NCBI GenBank assembly: GCA_028871055.1
Contig: JAGWON010000022.1
Span: 1-42,621 of the forward strand
Reading direction: 5' to 3'
Length of the DNA: 42,621 nt
Source of the DNA: Alphaproteobacteria bacterium
Lineage (GTDB): Bacteria > Pseudomonadota > Alphaproteobacteria > ATCC43930 > CGMCC-115725
Shown here: piece by piece, positions 17,602 to 24,102 of the stretch
Numbering within the stretch: the stretch's first letter is position 1
Layout of the letters: every line of letters begins with the position of its first letter
The notes under the pieces: model-generated
Database searches by the model: none
What the model was told of the DNA's origin: nothing
Seen by the model: only the letters and a program-made list of their open reading frames with translations
Translations under genes and position numbers: made by a program

Positions 17602-17978
17602 GGCGTGTACCCCGCTTGCTTGGCCGCCCGCAACCGGCGGGCTGCGGCCATCGCCGCTCCGGCGAGCGGCAGGTAGAGCAAATATAGCATGGCCGGTGCA
17701 ACGACGATCAGCGCGGATTTGGCTTGCTCGCGTCGCAGCAGGATCCGGGCCTTGCGGTGCGCGGCGGCGTGGCAAGCCTCGACCGCCGGACCGTGCCGGG
17801 CGCTGCAGCTGTCGTCGACATAGTCGTCGACGGTGGTGACGCGTCCACCGACGCGCAGCGCCGTCTCGAACCGGGGATAGAGCCGCACCATCGTCGCCGC
17901 CATCCATATCGCGATCAACAGCGCGATATAAGGCGAAGCGCGGCGGCGCTGCGGCATGCCGGCAGGGGCCGCGGTCAT
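17598..17978 (-). CDS. Two-helix membrane protein, unknown
   Basis: A 126-residue protein with two hydrophobic helices (about residues 17-33 and 89-110). The short N-terminus has three arginines before helix 1 and basic residues follow helix 2, so both ends should be cytoplasmic and the 55-residue middle loop periplasmic. That loop carries two cysteines (58 and 69) close to histidines (SCSARHG, EACHAAAH), which could form a disulfide or bind metal or heme; this is inference. It overlaps its neighbours on both sides by ATGA junctions: the flavin monooxygenase upstream and the secreted two-cysteine protein downstream. No family recognised. Confidence 0.78.
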   Translation of the reverse strand: MTAAPAGMPQRRRASPYIALLIAIWMAATMVRLYPRFETALRVGGRVTTVDDYVDDSCSARHGPAVEACHAAAHRKARILLRREQAKSALIVVAPAMLYLLYLPLAGAAMAAARRLRAAKQAGYTP

Positions 17979-19180
17979 TCGACTTCCACCGCGCGCCGCA
18001 CGCTCCAGATCATCGAGCTCTTGATCAGATATTCCTTGTGCAGCGTTTTGTCGGCGGCGATGCGGCGAATCTCGTCGAGCCGCTCGGCTCGGCGCGCCGG
18101 ATCACGCTCCTCCAGCAGCTGCTTGTTGCGGATCGACTGGGCCTGGACGAATTCGACGTTGGCGGCGCGGCGCTGCCGTACGTAGCGGTCGAGCAGGCTG
18201 TCGGGCGCCTCGCCGCGCCACACCGGGCCGAGCTTCTCGACCAAGTTGAACGCGCCGTGCAGGGCGCCGTTGAGGCCGAAAGCGCCGAGCGGGTTGTTGA
18301 CGTGTGCCGCGTCGCCCACCAGCAGCATGCGGCCCTGGCGGAAGTCGCTCGCCACCCGCTGATGCACGCGATAGGTCGATTTGTGCGCGATGCCGTACGG
18401 GCGGTCCCACGGCAGGAAGTTCTGCAACGAGCGCTCGATGAAATCGGCATTGAGCACCTCCTCTTCGGGCACCTCGGCGTCGGTCGGGATCAGAACCCGC
18501 CACAGTCCGGGCGGTCCGTCGTGCGGCATCTTGAAGATCGCCGACCAGTCCACCGGGTCCGAGATATAGGCGTTCATGGTGAGGCCCGCGGGCGCCAGGT
18601 CGCGGTCGATGCCGACCACCAGGAAGCGCTCGGGCCAGGTGAAACCTTCGAAGGCCACGTTCATGGTATGGCGCACCGCGCTGCGTCCGCCGTCCGCGCC
18701 GACCAAGTAGCTGCCGCGCACGGTATAGATCCCGTCGGGGGTCTCGAAGCGCGCCGCGACACCGTCGGCGCCTTGCGTCGCATCGAGGAAGCGATGGCGC
18801 CAGCGTACCGTGCCGCCCAGCGCTTCGAGCCGCTTGAGGAGCAGGGGCGTCAGTTTGAACTGCTCGCAATGGAAGCGAAATGGATAGGGGGTCAGGTCGG
18901 CGATCAGCGACAGGTCCCACTCGACGATCACGCCTTCCCGGCGGCCGCGGATCTGCCAGCGCGGTACGCGATAGCCGAGCGCCCGGAAGTCCCGGTCGAC
19001 GCCGATGGAGTCGAGCATCTCGAGCGTCGGCGGATGGAAGCTGCCGGCGCGCAGGTCGCGCGGCAGGCGCGATTCCGCCTCGTAGACCGTGACGGCAACG
19101 TCCTGGAGCGCGAGCCCGACCGCGACGGCGAGACCGGCGGGTCCTCCGCCGACGACGATCACTGGTGTGCGCGAATCCAT
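17975..19180 (-). CDS. Class A FAD-dependent monooxygenase
   Basis: A 401-residue flavoprotein of the aromatic hydroxylase group (UbiH/PobA/MhpA-like), using NAD(P)H and oxygen to hydroxylate a small, probably aromatic, substrate. It has the dinucleotide motif IVVGGGPAGLAVAVGLAL, the DG motif LVGADGGRSAVRH and the GD motif LLVGDAAHVNNPLGAFGLNGALHG, all intact and at the expected spacing. There is no C-terminal thioredoxin-like extension, unlike phenol hydroxylases. The substrate cannot be read from sequence. It is followed, with overlapping stop and start codons, by two small envelope proteins of unknown role, an arrangement I do not recognise. Confidence 0.92.
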   Translation of the reverse strand: MDSRTPVIVVGGGPAGLAVAVGLALQDVAVTVYEAESRLPRDLRAGSFHPPTLEMLDSIGVDRDFRALGYRVPRWQIRGRREGVIVEWDLSLIADLTPYPFRFHCEQFKLTPLLLKRLEALGGTVRWRHRFLDATQGADGVAARFETPDGIYTVRGSYLVGADGGRSAVRHTMNVAFEGFTWPERFLVVGIDRDLAPAGLTMNAYISDPVDWSAIFKMPHDGPPGLWRVLIPTDAEVPEEEVLNADFIERSLQNFLPWDRPYGIAHKSTYRVHQRVASDFRQGRMLLVGDAAHVNNPLGAFGLNGALHGAFNLVEKLGPVWRGEAPDSLLDRYVRQRRAANVEFVQAQSIRNKQLLEERDPARRAERLDEIRRIAADKTLHKEYLIKSSMIWSVRRAVEVE

Positions 19181-19254
19181 CCAATTCCCCGGCCGGGATC
19201 AGACCGTTTCGCAAACCCCCGTGTCAACGCGCATGTAGGCCGGAAATCGTCGCG

Positions 19255-19881
19255 CTACATCGGCGGTTTGACGCCCTTGCTCTCCACCGTAACGTTGGCC
19301 GTGGTCAGCGTTCCGTCGGGCTTCTTGGCGGCGATGATGAAGACCGCGTGACCGCGCTTCAGCATGCCCGGGTCGCCTGGCGCATAGGCGACGATCGGCG
19401 TGTTGCGGTCGACTTCAACGTCGACGCTCTTTCCCGCGTAGGTCACTGTCACGATGCGCCCAGCCTTTACCGTGCCGAGGCCGCTGACGACCGCATTCGT
19501 CATCAGGCTGTGGGGTGCAAGGTCCCATGGAAACTGGCCCTCGGGCACGACGCCGCGTTGCGCCGGCATGAAGATATGCACTTCGATGGCATGGAGATTG
19601 CCGTTCTTGCCGCGGACCGAGGTCGAGGCGACGAAGTCGCCGTCATGGATGTCCGACAGGTGCTTCCGCACCACGGAATGGACGGCAAAGTTGGGCGTGA
19701 GCGCGACCGCGACGAGCGCGCCGCCGCGCGTCTTGACGGTCAGCGTCTGGCCGCTGAACGCGTCGATGGTGCCGCGGACGCGGACCGGCGGCGTTCGCGG
19801 TGACTGGGCGTTTGCCGCGGGCAGCGATGCGGCGATACCGAGGCCGAGCAGCGTTGCAAGAACCACGATTGTCCCGCGCAT
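19255..19881 (-). CDS. Secreted DUF5666-like protein, unknown function
   Basis: A 208-residue protein with a signal peptide (cleavage expected after ANA, residue 25). The mature region is almost all short beta strands. It starts RVRGTIDAFSGQTLTVKTRGG, reminiscent of the OB-like repeats in DUF5666 proteins, and a second similar unit follows (TVKAGRIVTVTYAGKSVDVEV). It lacks cysteines and has no transmembrane segment after the signal, so it is likely periplasmic or outside. It appears to be a single-gene unit with 79 bases before pssA ends and 74 bases after it. The DUF5666 link is my judgement from pattern, not a search. Confidence 0.8.
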   Translation of the reverse strand: MRGTIVVLATLLGLGIAASLPAANAQSPRTPPVRVRGTIDAFSGQTLTVKTRGGALVAVALTPNFAVHSVVRKHLSDIHDGDFVASTSVRGKNGNLHAIEVHIFMPAQRGVVPEGQFPWDLAPHSLMTNAVVSGLGTVKAGRIVTVTYAGKSVDVEVDRNTPIVAYAPGDPGMLKRGHAVFIIAAKKPDGTLTTANVTVESKGVKPPM

Positions 19882-19945
19882 GGTTTGCCTCCCTGTTGCG
19901 CGAAAGTCCGCTTTCTAGCACGGCGGACGGCCGTGGCCGGATCAC

Positions 19946-19961
19946 AGCCGCTTGAGCGGCT
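19946..19961 (-). terminator. Hairpin at the end of pssA
   Basis: A perfect 6-base stem, AGCCGC / GCGGCT, with a four-base loop lies directly at the pssA stop codon. No run of T follows on the minus strand, so a simple Rho-independent terminator is not established; it might instead protect the 3' end of the pssA message. Confidence 0.3.
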
Positions 19962-20755
19962 CAGGGCTGGTCCAGGCGCGGAGCGCGAAGCTCCTCGGCG
20001 GCGCGGCGCAAACGGCCATAGGCGCGGATGCTGACGGGAATCGAGCCGATATAGAGCGCGCCGATGATCAGGAGTGTGATCCACGGCTCGGTGGTCAGGA
20101 ACGCCGCCAGCGCGCCCACCAACAGCAGCATGGGCAGGACCCACTCGCGTGGGATGCGGAAGCTCTTGAAGGCGAAGGTCGGCACGCGGCTCACCATCAA
20201 GGCAGCGACCGCCGCCAGCACAGCGCCGGACAGGATCGGCGAACGGAACAGCGCGATCTCGGTCTCGAAATAGAGGAACATCGGGATCATCACCAGGCCG
20301 GCGCCGGCCGGCGCCGGCACGCCGGTGAAGAAATTGTAGGCGTAAGGCGGAAGCTCGGCGCCGATTTGCGTGTTGAACCGCGCCAAGCGCAGCGCGCTGC
20401 ATACCGCGAACAGCAGCACCAGCGCCCAGCCTACGCTGTGCAGCGAATCCATCGTCCAGATGTCGAGCAGAATTGCCGGCGCGGCGCCGAAGCTGACGAA
20501 ATCAGACAGCGAGTCGAGTTCCGCGCCGAAACTCGATGTGCCCTTCAGCAGCCGCGCGATCCGGCCGTCGATGCCGTCGAGAATACCGGCGATTATGATG
20601 GCCGCGGTCGCCTGCTCGAAGCGGTCGAGGAAGGCGAGGCGGATCGCCGTCATCCCGGCGCACAGCGCGAGCAGCGTCAGGATGTTGGGGATCATCCGGT
20701 TGAGCGAGAACGCGCCCATCGGGCGGACGCGGACCCGCGGGCGCCTGAGCGGCAT
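19961..20755 (-). CDS. pssA: CDP-diacylglycerol-serine O-phosphatidyltransferase
   Basis: Makes phosphatidylserine from CDP-diacylglycerol and serine in the inner membrane. The CDP-alcohol phosphotransferase signature DG-x2-AR-x8-G-x3-D-x3-D is fully present in DGRIARLLKGTSSFGAELDSLSD. About seven or eight hydrophobic helices cover the 264 residues, as in the membrane-integral (Bacillus-type, class II) enzymes used by Alphaproteobacteria. The ATG at 20755 shares its last base with the psd stop (TGATG), so it is coupled to the enzyme that uses its product. The longer open frame upstream belongs to psd shadow. Confidence 0.96.
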   Translation of the reverse strand: MPLRRPRVRVRPMGAFSLNRMIPNILTLLALCAGMTAIRLAFLDRFEQATAAIIIAGILDGIDGRIARLLKGTSSFGAELDSLSDFVSFGAAPAILLDIWTMDSLHSVGWALVLLFAVCSALRLARFNTQIGAELPPYAYNFFTGVPAPAGAGLVMIPMFLYFETEIALFRSPILSGAVLAAVAALMVSRVPTFAFKSFRIPREWVLPMLLLVGALAAFLTTEPWITLLIIGALYIGSIPVSIRAYGRLRRAAEELRAPRLDQP

Positions 20756-21441
20756 CAATGCACCCTGCCCGAACGCGGGCCCTCGTTGGCGCGCCGGTCG
20801 GCGAGCACGGTCTCGCCGCCGACCATGCGCTGGCCGACGATCGCGAAATGCGACCACGACGATGGCAGGTAAAGATCGGTGCGGCTGCCGAAGCGGATCA
20901 ATCCGAGGCGCTGTCCGGCGATCACGGTCTGGTCTTCGTTCAATTCGCACAGGATGCGCCGTGCGATCAGCCCCGCAATCTGCACCACCGCGATCTCCGT
21001 CCCGTCGGCCAACGCCAGGCGGATCGCCATGCGCTCGTTGTCCTCGCTTGCCTTGTCGAGTGCGGCGTTGACGAACTTGCCCTTGCGGTAGGCGGTCTTC
21101 ACCACGCGGCCGGCGACCGGCACGCGGTTGACGTGCACATCGAAGATCGAAAGGAAAATGCCGATCCGCCGCATCGGCGCCTCGCCCATCCCCAGCTCCG
21201 CCGGCGGCACGGCCTCGTCCACCGCCACGACGACGCCGTCGGCGGGGGCAACGACGAGACCTTCGCGCTGCGGCGTGACACGCCATGGACTGCGGAAGAA
21301 GGTCACGCACCAGATCGTCGCGATCGCGCCAAGCCAGCCGAGCGGTTGCGCGATCCAGAACAGGATCAGCGTGACCGCGGCGAAGATCGCAATGAACCGC
21401 CAGCCGTCGGGATGGATGGGCGGCAAGGCTCGGCGCCACAT
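20755..21441 (-). CDS. psd: Phosphatidylserine decarboxylase proenzyme
   Basis: Decarboxylates phosphatidylserine to phosphatidylethanolamine. The 228-residue short form typical of Alphaproteobacteria starts with membrane-spanning hydrophobic residues (about 12-40) and reaches the self-cleavage site near the C-terminus in LIRFGSRTDLY, where cleavage at Gly-Ser yields the pyruvoyl group. The DVHVNRVPVAG motif, with the conserved histidine, is also visible. A strong AGGAGG site lies 5 bases before the ATG. It is the first gene of a psd-pssA pair, a recurrent order, and starts 69 bases after the small membrane protein gene. Confidence 0.96.
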   Translation of the reverse strand: MWRRALPPIHPDGWRFIAIFAAVTLILFWIAQPLGWLGAIATIWCVTFFRSPWRVTPQREGLVVAPADGVVVAVDEAVPPAELGMGEAPMRRIGIFLSIFDVHVNRVPVAGRVVKTAYRKGKFVNAALDKASEDNERMAIRLALADGTEIAVVQIAGLIARRILCELNEDQTVIAGQRLGLIRFGSRTDLYLPSSWSHFAIVGQRMVGGETVLADRRANEGPRSGRVH

Positions 21442-21510
21442 GGGATCCTCCTGGGCGCGGACCCTAGCAAATCCCGCGGGACTTAGCCCACAGCGATCGG
21501 CGGACGCCGC

Positions 21511-22014
21511 TTACGGCGCGCTGCGGTCCTCCCCGACCAGGTAAATGATCAGGTCCCAGGCGTTGCGGATGCTGGCGACGACCAGAAGGCCGAGCGCGGC
21601 GGCGAGCGTCTCGATGTCGCCGGGAATGCGCGCCAGCACCATCGCGCCCGCCGCGACGATGCCGACGTACTCGAGCACCGGCAAGCCGCCGTACCACAGA
21701 CGGTCAACGTGGTCGACCTTGCGACGCAGGACCCACCAGCAGATGCGCACGGCGGTCGCCAGGCCGATGAGCCCGCCAACACCGGCGATCAGGCCAAGGG
21801 ATTGGCGCGCGAGTGTCGGCGCGGCCAGCAGTGCGCAGGCAAGCAGCACGACCGACAGGTGGATCACCGTTGGCGTCACGAACGACGCGACGGCGGCAGC
21901 GCGCGTCCGCGTCATGTTGCGGCCACCGATCGACGCAACAATGAACATCGCGCCGATGAGCGTCCCCGCTGCCATCGCCAGGATGCCGTAAAAATCGTGC
22001 CAGCCGTCGAGCAT
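21511..22014 (-). CDS. Small multi-helix membrane protein, unknown
   Basis: A 167-residue protein with four to five hydrophobic helices and little outside the membrane. It begins MLDGWHDFYGILAMAAGTL and ends with a conserved-looking ASIRNAWDLIIYLVGE. I recall similar short proteins, with an opening of the type W-H-x-F-Y and a closing N-A-W-D-L, as uncharacterised singletons in many bacteria, but no function is known to me. It starts 3 bases after the stop of the preceding large membrane protein, so it is probably the last gene of the MoxR/DUF58/DUF4159 operon. Confidence 0.8.
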   Translation of the reverse strand: MLDGWHDFYGILAMAAGTLIGAMFIVASIGGRNMTRTRAAAVASFVTPTVIHLSVVLLACALLAAPTLARQSLGLIAGVGGLIGLATAVRICWWVLRRKVDHVDRLWYGGLPVLEYVGIVAAGAMVLARIPGDIETLAAALGLLVVASIRNAWDLIIYLVGEDRSAP

Positions 22015-22017
22015 GGC

Positions 22018-24102
22018 TCAGCGCCCCTCTCGCCGCCACGCCAGAATCAACAGTCCGAGCGCCAGGATCAAGGCCAGCGCGCCGGGCAGCAGCGGCGTCT
22101 CGCCGACGCCGGTGACGACATAATCGCCGTTGCGGCGCAGCCCGATCCAGTCGTGCCCGGCCGCCGACCGTCCGGGCTCGATCTCGCGGATGTCGGGCAC
22201 GCGGCCGGGGCCCACCCAAAAGATGCCGCCGCCGGTGGCGGCGACGTCGGCTGTGACTTTCTGATCGGTGGTGCGCACGTCGGACATTTCGATCGGATTG
22301 AGCGAGCCGGCCGCAGCGAGCGCGGTGCGCTGGCCGTCGCTGGCGCGGTAGAGCCCGCTTTCGCTCACTGCCATCGTCGCGCCGCTGCGTCCGCCGTGCT
22401 GCGGCGCGAGCGTCAGCATCGCGATCCGGCCGTCGGGCAGCGTCACCTGCACCGGCGAGTCGTCGGGCTCGAGCGACTGCCGCGTCACCGTCAGCTGGTT
22501 GCCGTCGATCTTGGCGCGCAGGTCGTTCTCCGCGAGATCGGGTTCCTTCATCAGCCAGTAGACGACGCGCCGCAGCAGTTCGGCCTGCGGTCCGCCACCC
22601 TCGTAGCCGCGGGTCCACAGCCACATCTCGTCGGACAGGAACTGCGCGACGCGGCCTTTGCCGACGCGATCGAGCACGAGCAGCGGCTGGTCCTGATAGC
22701 CGGTCATCACCGTCACGCCGCGCTGCGCTTGCGCGCCGATGTCGCGAAACCAGCGGCCCCATGGCGCCACGGCGCTTGGCTGCTCCGGCAGCCCGGGCAG
22801 GTCTTCCGTCACCGGATCGCGCCGGCCAATTGCCGTGACCCGCGGCACGAACCCCTGCTCGAACACGGTGCCGGTCGGCTCGGCGGGCAGCACGGCGCCG
22901 AGCGGTGTGCGATAGAGCGAAAGCGGCGTGGCGAACGATGGGCCGGCAGACACCAGGAGCGCGCCGCCGTCACGCACGTAATTGGCGATGTTCTCGAGAT
23001 AGGCCTGCGGCAGCACGCTGCGCTGGCGATAGCGGTCGAAGATGATCAGGTCGAACTGATGAAGCTTGACGTCGAACAGCTCGCGGATCGGGAAGGCGAT
23101 CAGGCTCAACTCGCGGATCGGCGTGCCGTCCTGCTTCTCGGGCGGGCGCAGGATCGTGAAGTGGATGAGATCGACCGAGGGGTCCGATTTGAGGATGTTG
23201 CGCCAGGTGCGCTCGTCCTGGTTCGGCTCGCCGCTGACCAGCAGCACCTTGAGGCGATCGCGGACACCGTTGATGACGAATGCGGCGCGGTTGTTCTCGA
23301 GCGTCAGCTCGTGCGGTCCGGCGTCGACGGCGAGCTCGACGACGTTCGGGCCGCCGTGATCGATCGCCACGGGGACGGTGACGTCCTCGCCGACCGGCAC
23401 GGCCCGGATCACCGGCAGGCCGCCATCTTTCCGAATGGTGAGTTGGGCTTCGCCTTGAGCTTTGCCGGTGGGCAAATCCTCGACACGCACGGAGAGTTGC
23501 ACCGTCTTCCCGACCAAGCCAAATCTCGGTGCGTTGCCGACAACGAGGCGACGGTCGGCCTCGCCCGGCCGGCCGGTAAGCAGGACATGGAGCGGCGCGT
23601 CGGAGGCGAGCCGCGCCGGCGGCGGCATGTCGTGGATCTCTCCATCGGTGATAAGGATGGCGCCGGCGATGCGCTGGCGCGGTACGTCGGCGAACGCGCG
23701 GCTCAGTGCGGTGTAGAGCCGCGTGCCGTCGTCGGCGAGCGGCGAGGCGGCATCCGGCGCGCCCGCATGGACGACGCGAACGTCGAGGTTCGGCAGCCGT
23801 GCCAGTTGATCAGTCACGGCCTTGAGCGCCGCGTCGGCATATTGCCGGCGCTGGCCGATGCTCATGCTCTGCGATTCATCGACGATCACGGCGGCGACGT
23901 CGTGCTGCGGCGCGCGCTGTTCCTCGACCAGCGACGGATTGACCGCGATCGCGGCCAGCGCCATCACCGCCAGCAGCCGCAACGCGAGTCCGCGAGCGCG
24001 GCGCCCTGCGCCGAAGGCGATCAGGATCAGCGCGGCAACGGCGAAGGCGGCGATCGCCCACCACGGCAACAGCGGCGAGGCGGCGAGGCTCCAGCCGCTC
24101 AT
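22018..24102 (-). CDS. Membrane protein with VWA-like and GATase-like regions
   Basis: A 694-residue protein of the type coded beside MoxR/DUF58 genes. Two N-terminal helices (about residues 13-33 and 38-55) precede a von Willebrand A-like region with an intact metal-site motif DESQS (residues 75-79). The centre holds beta-rich segments and then a class I glutamine amidotransferase-like fold (LLVSGEPNQDERTWRNIL, FDLIIFDRYR, YVRDGGALLVSAGP), without an obvious catalytic cysteine. A final helix (about 672-690) returns it to the membrane, so most of it is probably periplasmic. Its ATG overlaps the stop of the DUF4159 gene. Function is not established; scaffold roles with the MoxR ATPase are suggested. 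Confidence 0.85.
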   Translation of the reverse strand: MSGWSLAASPLLPWWAIAAFAVAALILIAFGAGRRARGLALRLLAVMALAAIAVNPSLVEEQRAPQHDVAAVIVDESQSMSIGQRRQYADAALKAVTDQLARLPNLDVRVVHAGAPDAASPLADDGTRLYTALSRAFADVPRQRIAGAILITDGEIHDMPPPARLASDAPLHVLLTGRPGEADRRLVVGNAPRFGLVGKTVQLSVRVEDLPTGKAQGEAQLTIRKDGGLPVIRAVPVGEDVTVPVAIDHGGPNVVELAVDAGPHELTLENNRAAFVINGVRDRLKVLLVSGEPNQDERTWRNILKSDPSVDLIHFTILRPPEKQDGTPIRELSLIAFPIRELFDVKLHQFDLIIFDRYRQRSVLPQAYLENIANYVRDGGALLVSAGPSFATPLSLYRTPLGAVLPAEPTGTVFEQGFVPRVTAIGRRDPVTEDLPGLPEQPSAVAPWGRWFRDIGAQAQRGVTVMTGYQDQPLLVLDRVGKGRVAQFLSDEMWLWTRGYEGGGPQAELLRRVVYWLMKEPDLAENDLRAKIDGNQLTVTRQSLEPDDSPVQVTLPDGRIAMLTLAPQHGGRSGATMAVSESGLYRASDGQRTALAAAGSLNPIEMSDVRTTDQKVTADVAATGGGIFWVGPGRVPDIREIEPGRSAAGHDWIGLRRNGDYVVTGVGETPLLPGALALILALGLLILAWRREGR

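Noticed and set aside
20755-21441. FGSR instead of LGST at the Psd cleavage site as a defect
   Set aside because: The Gly-Ser pair needed for self-cleavage is kept, and this variant is usual in short alphaproteobacterial enzymes.
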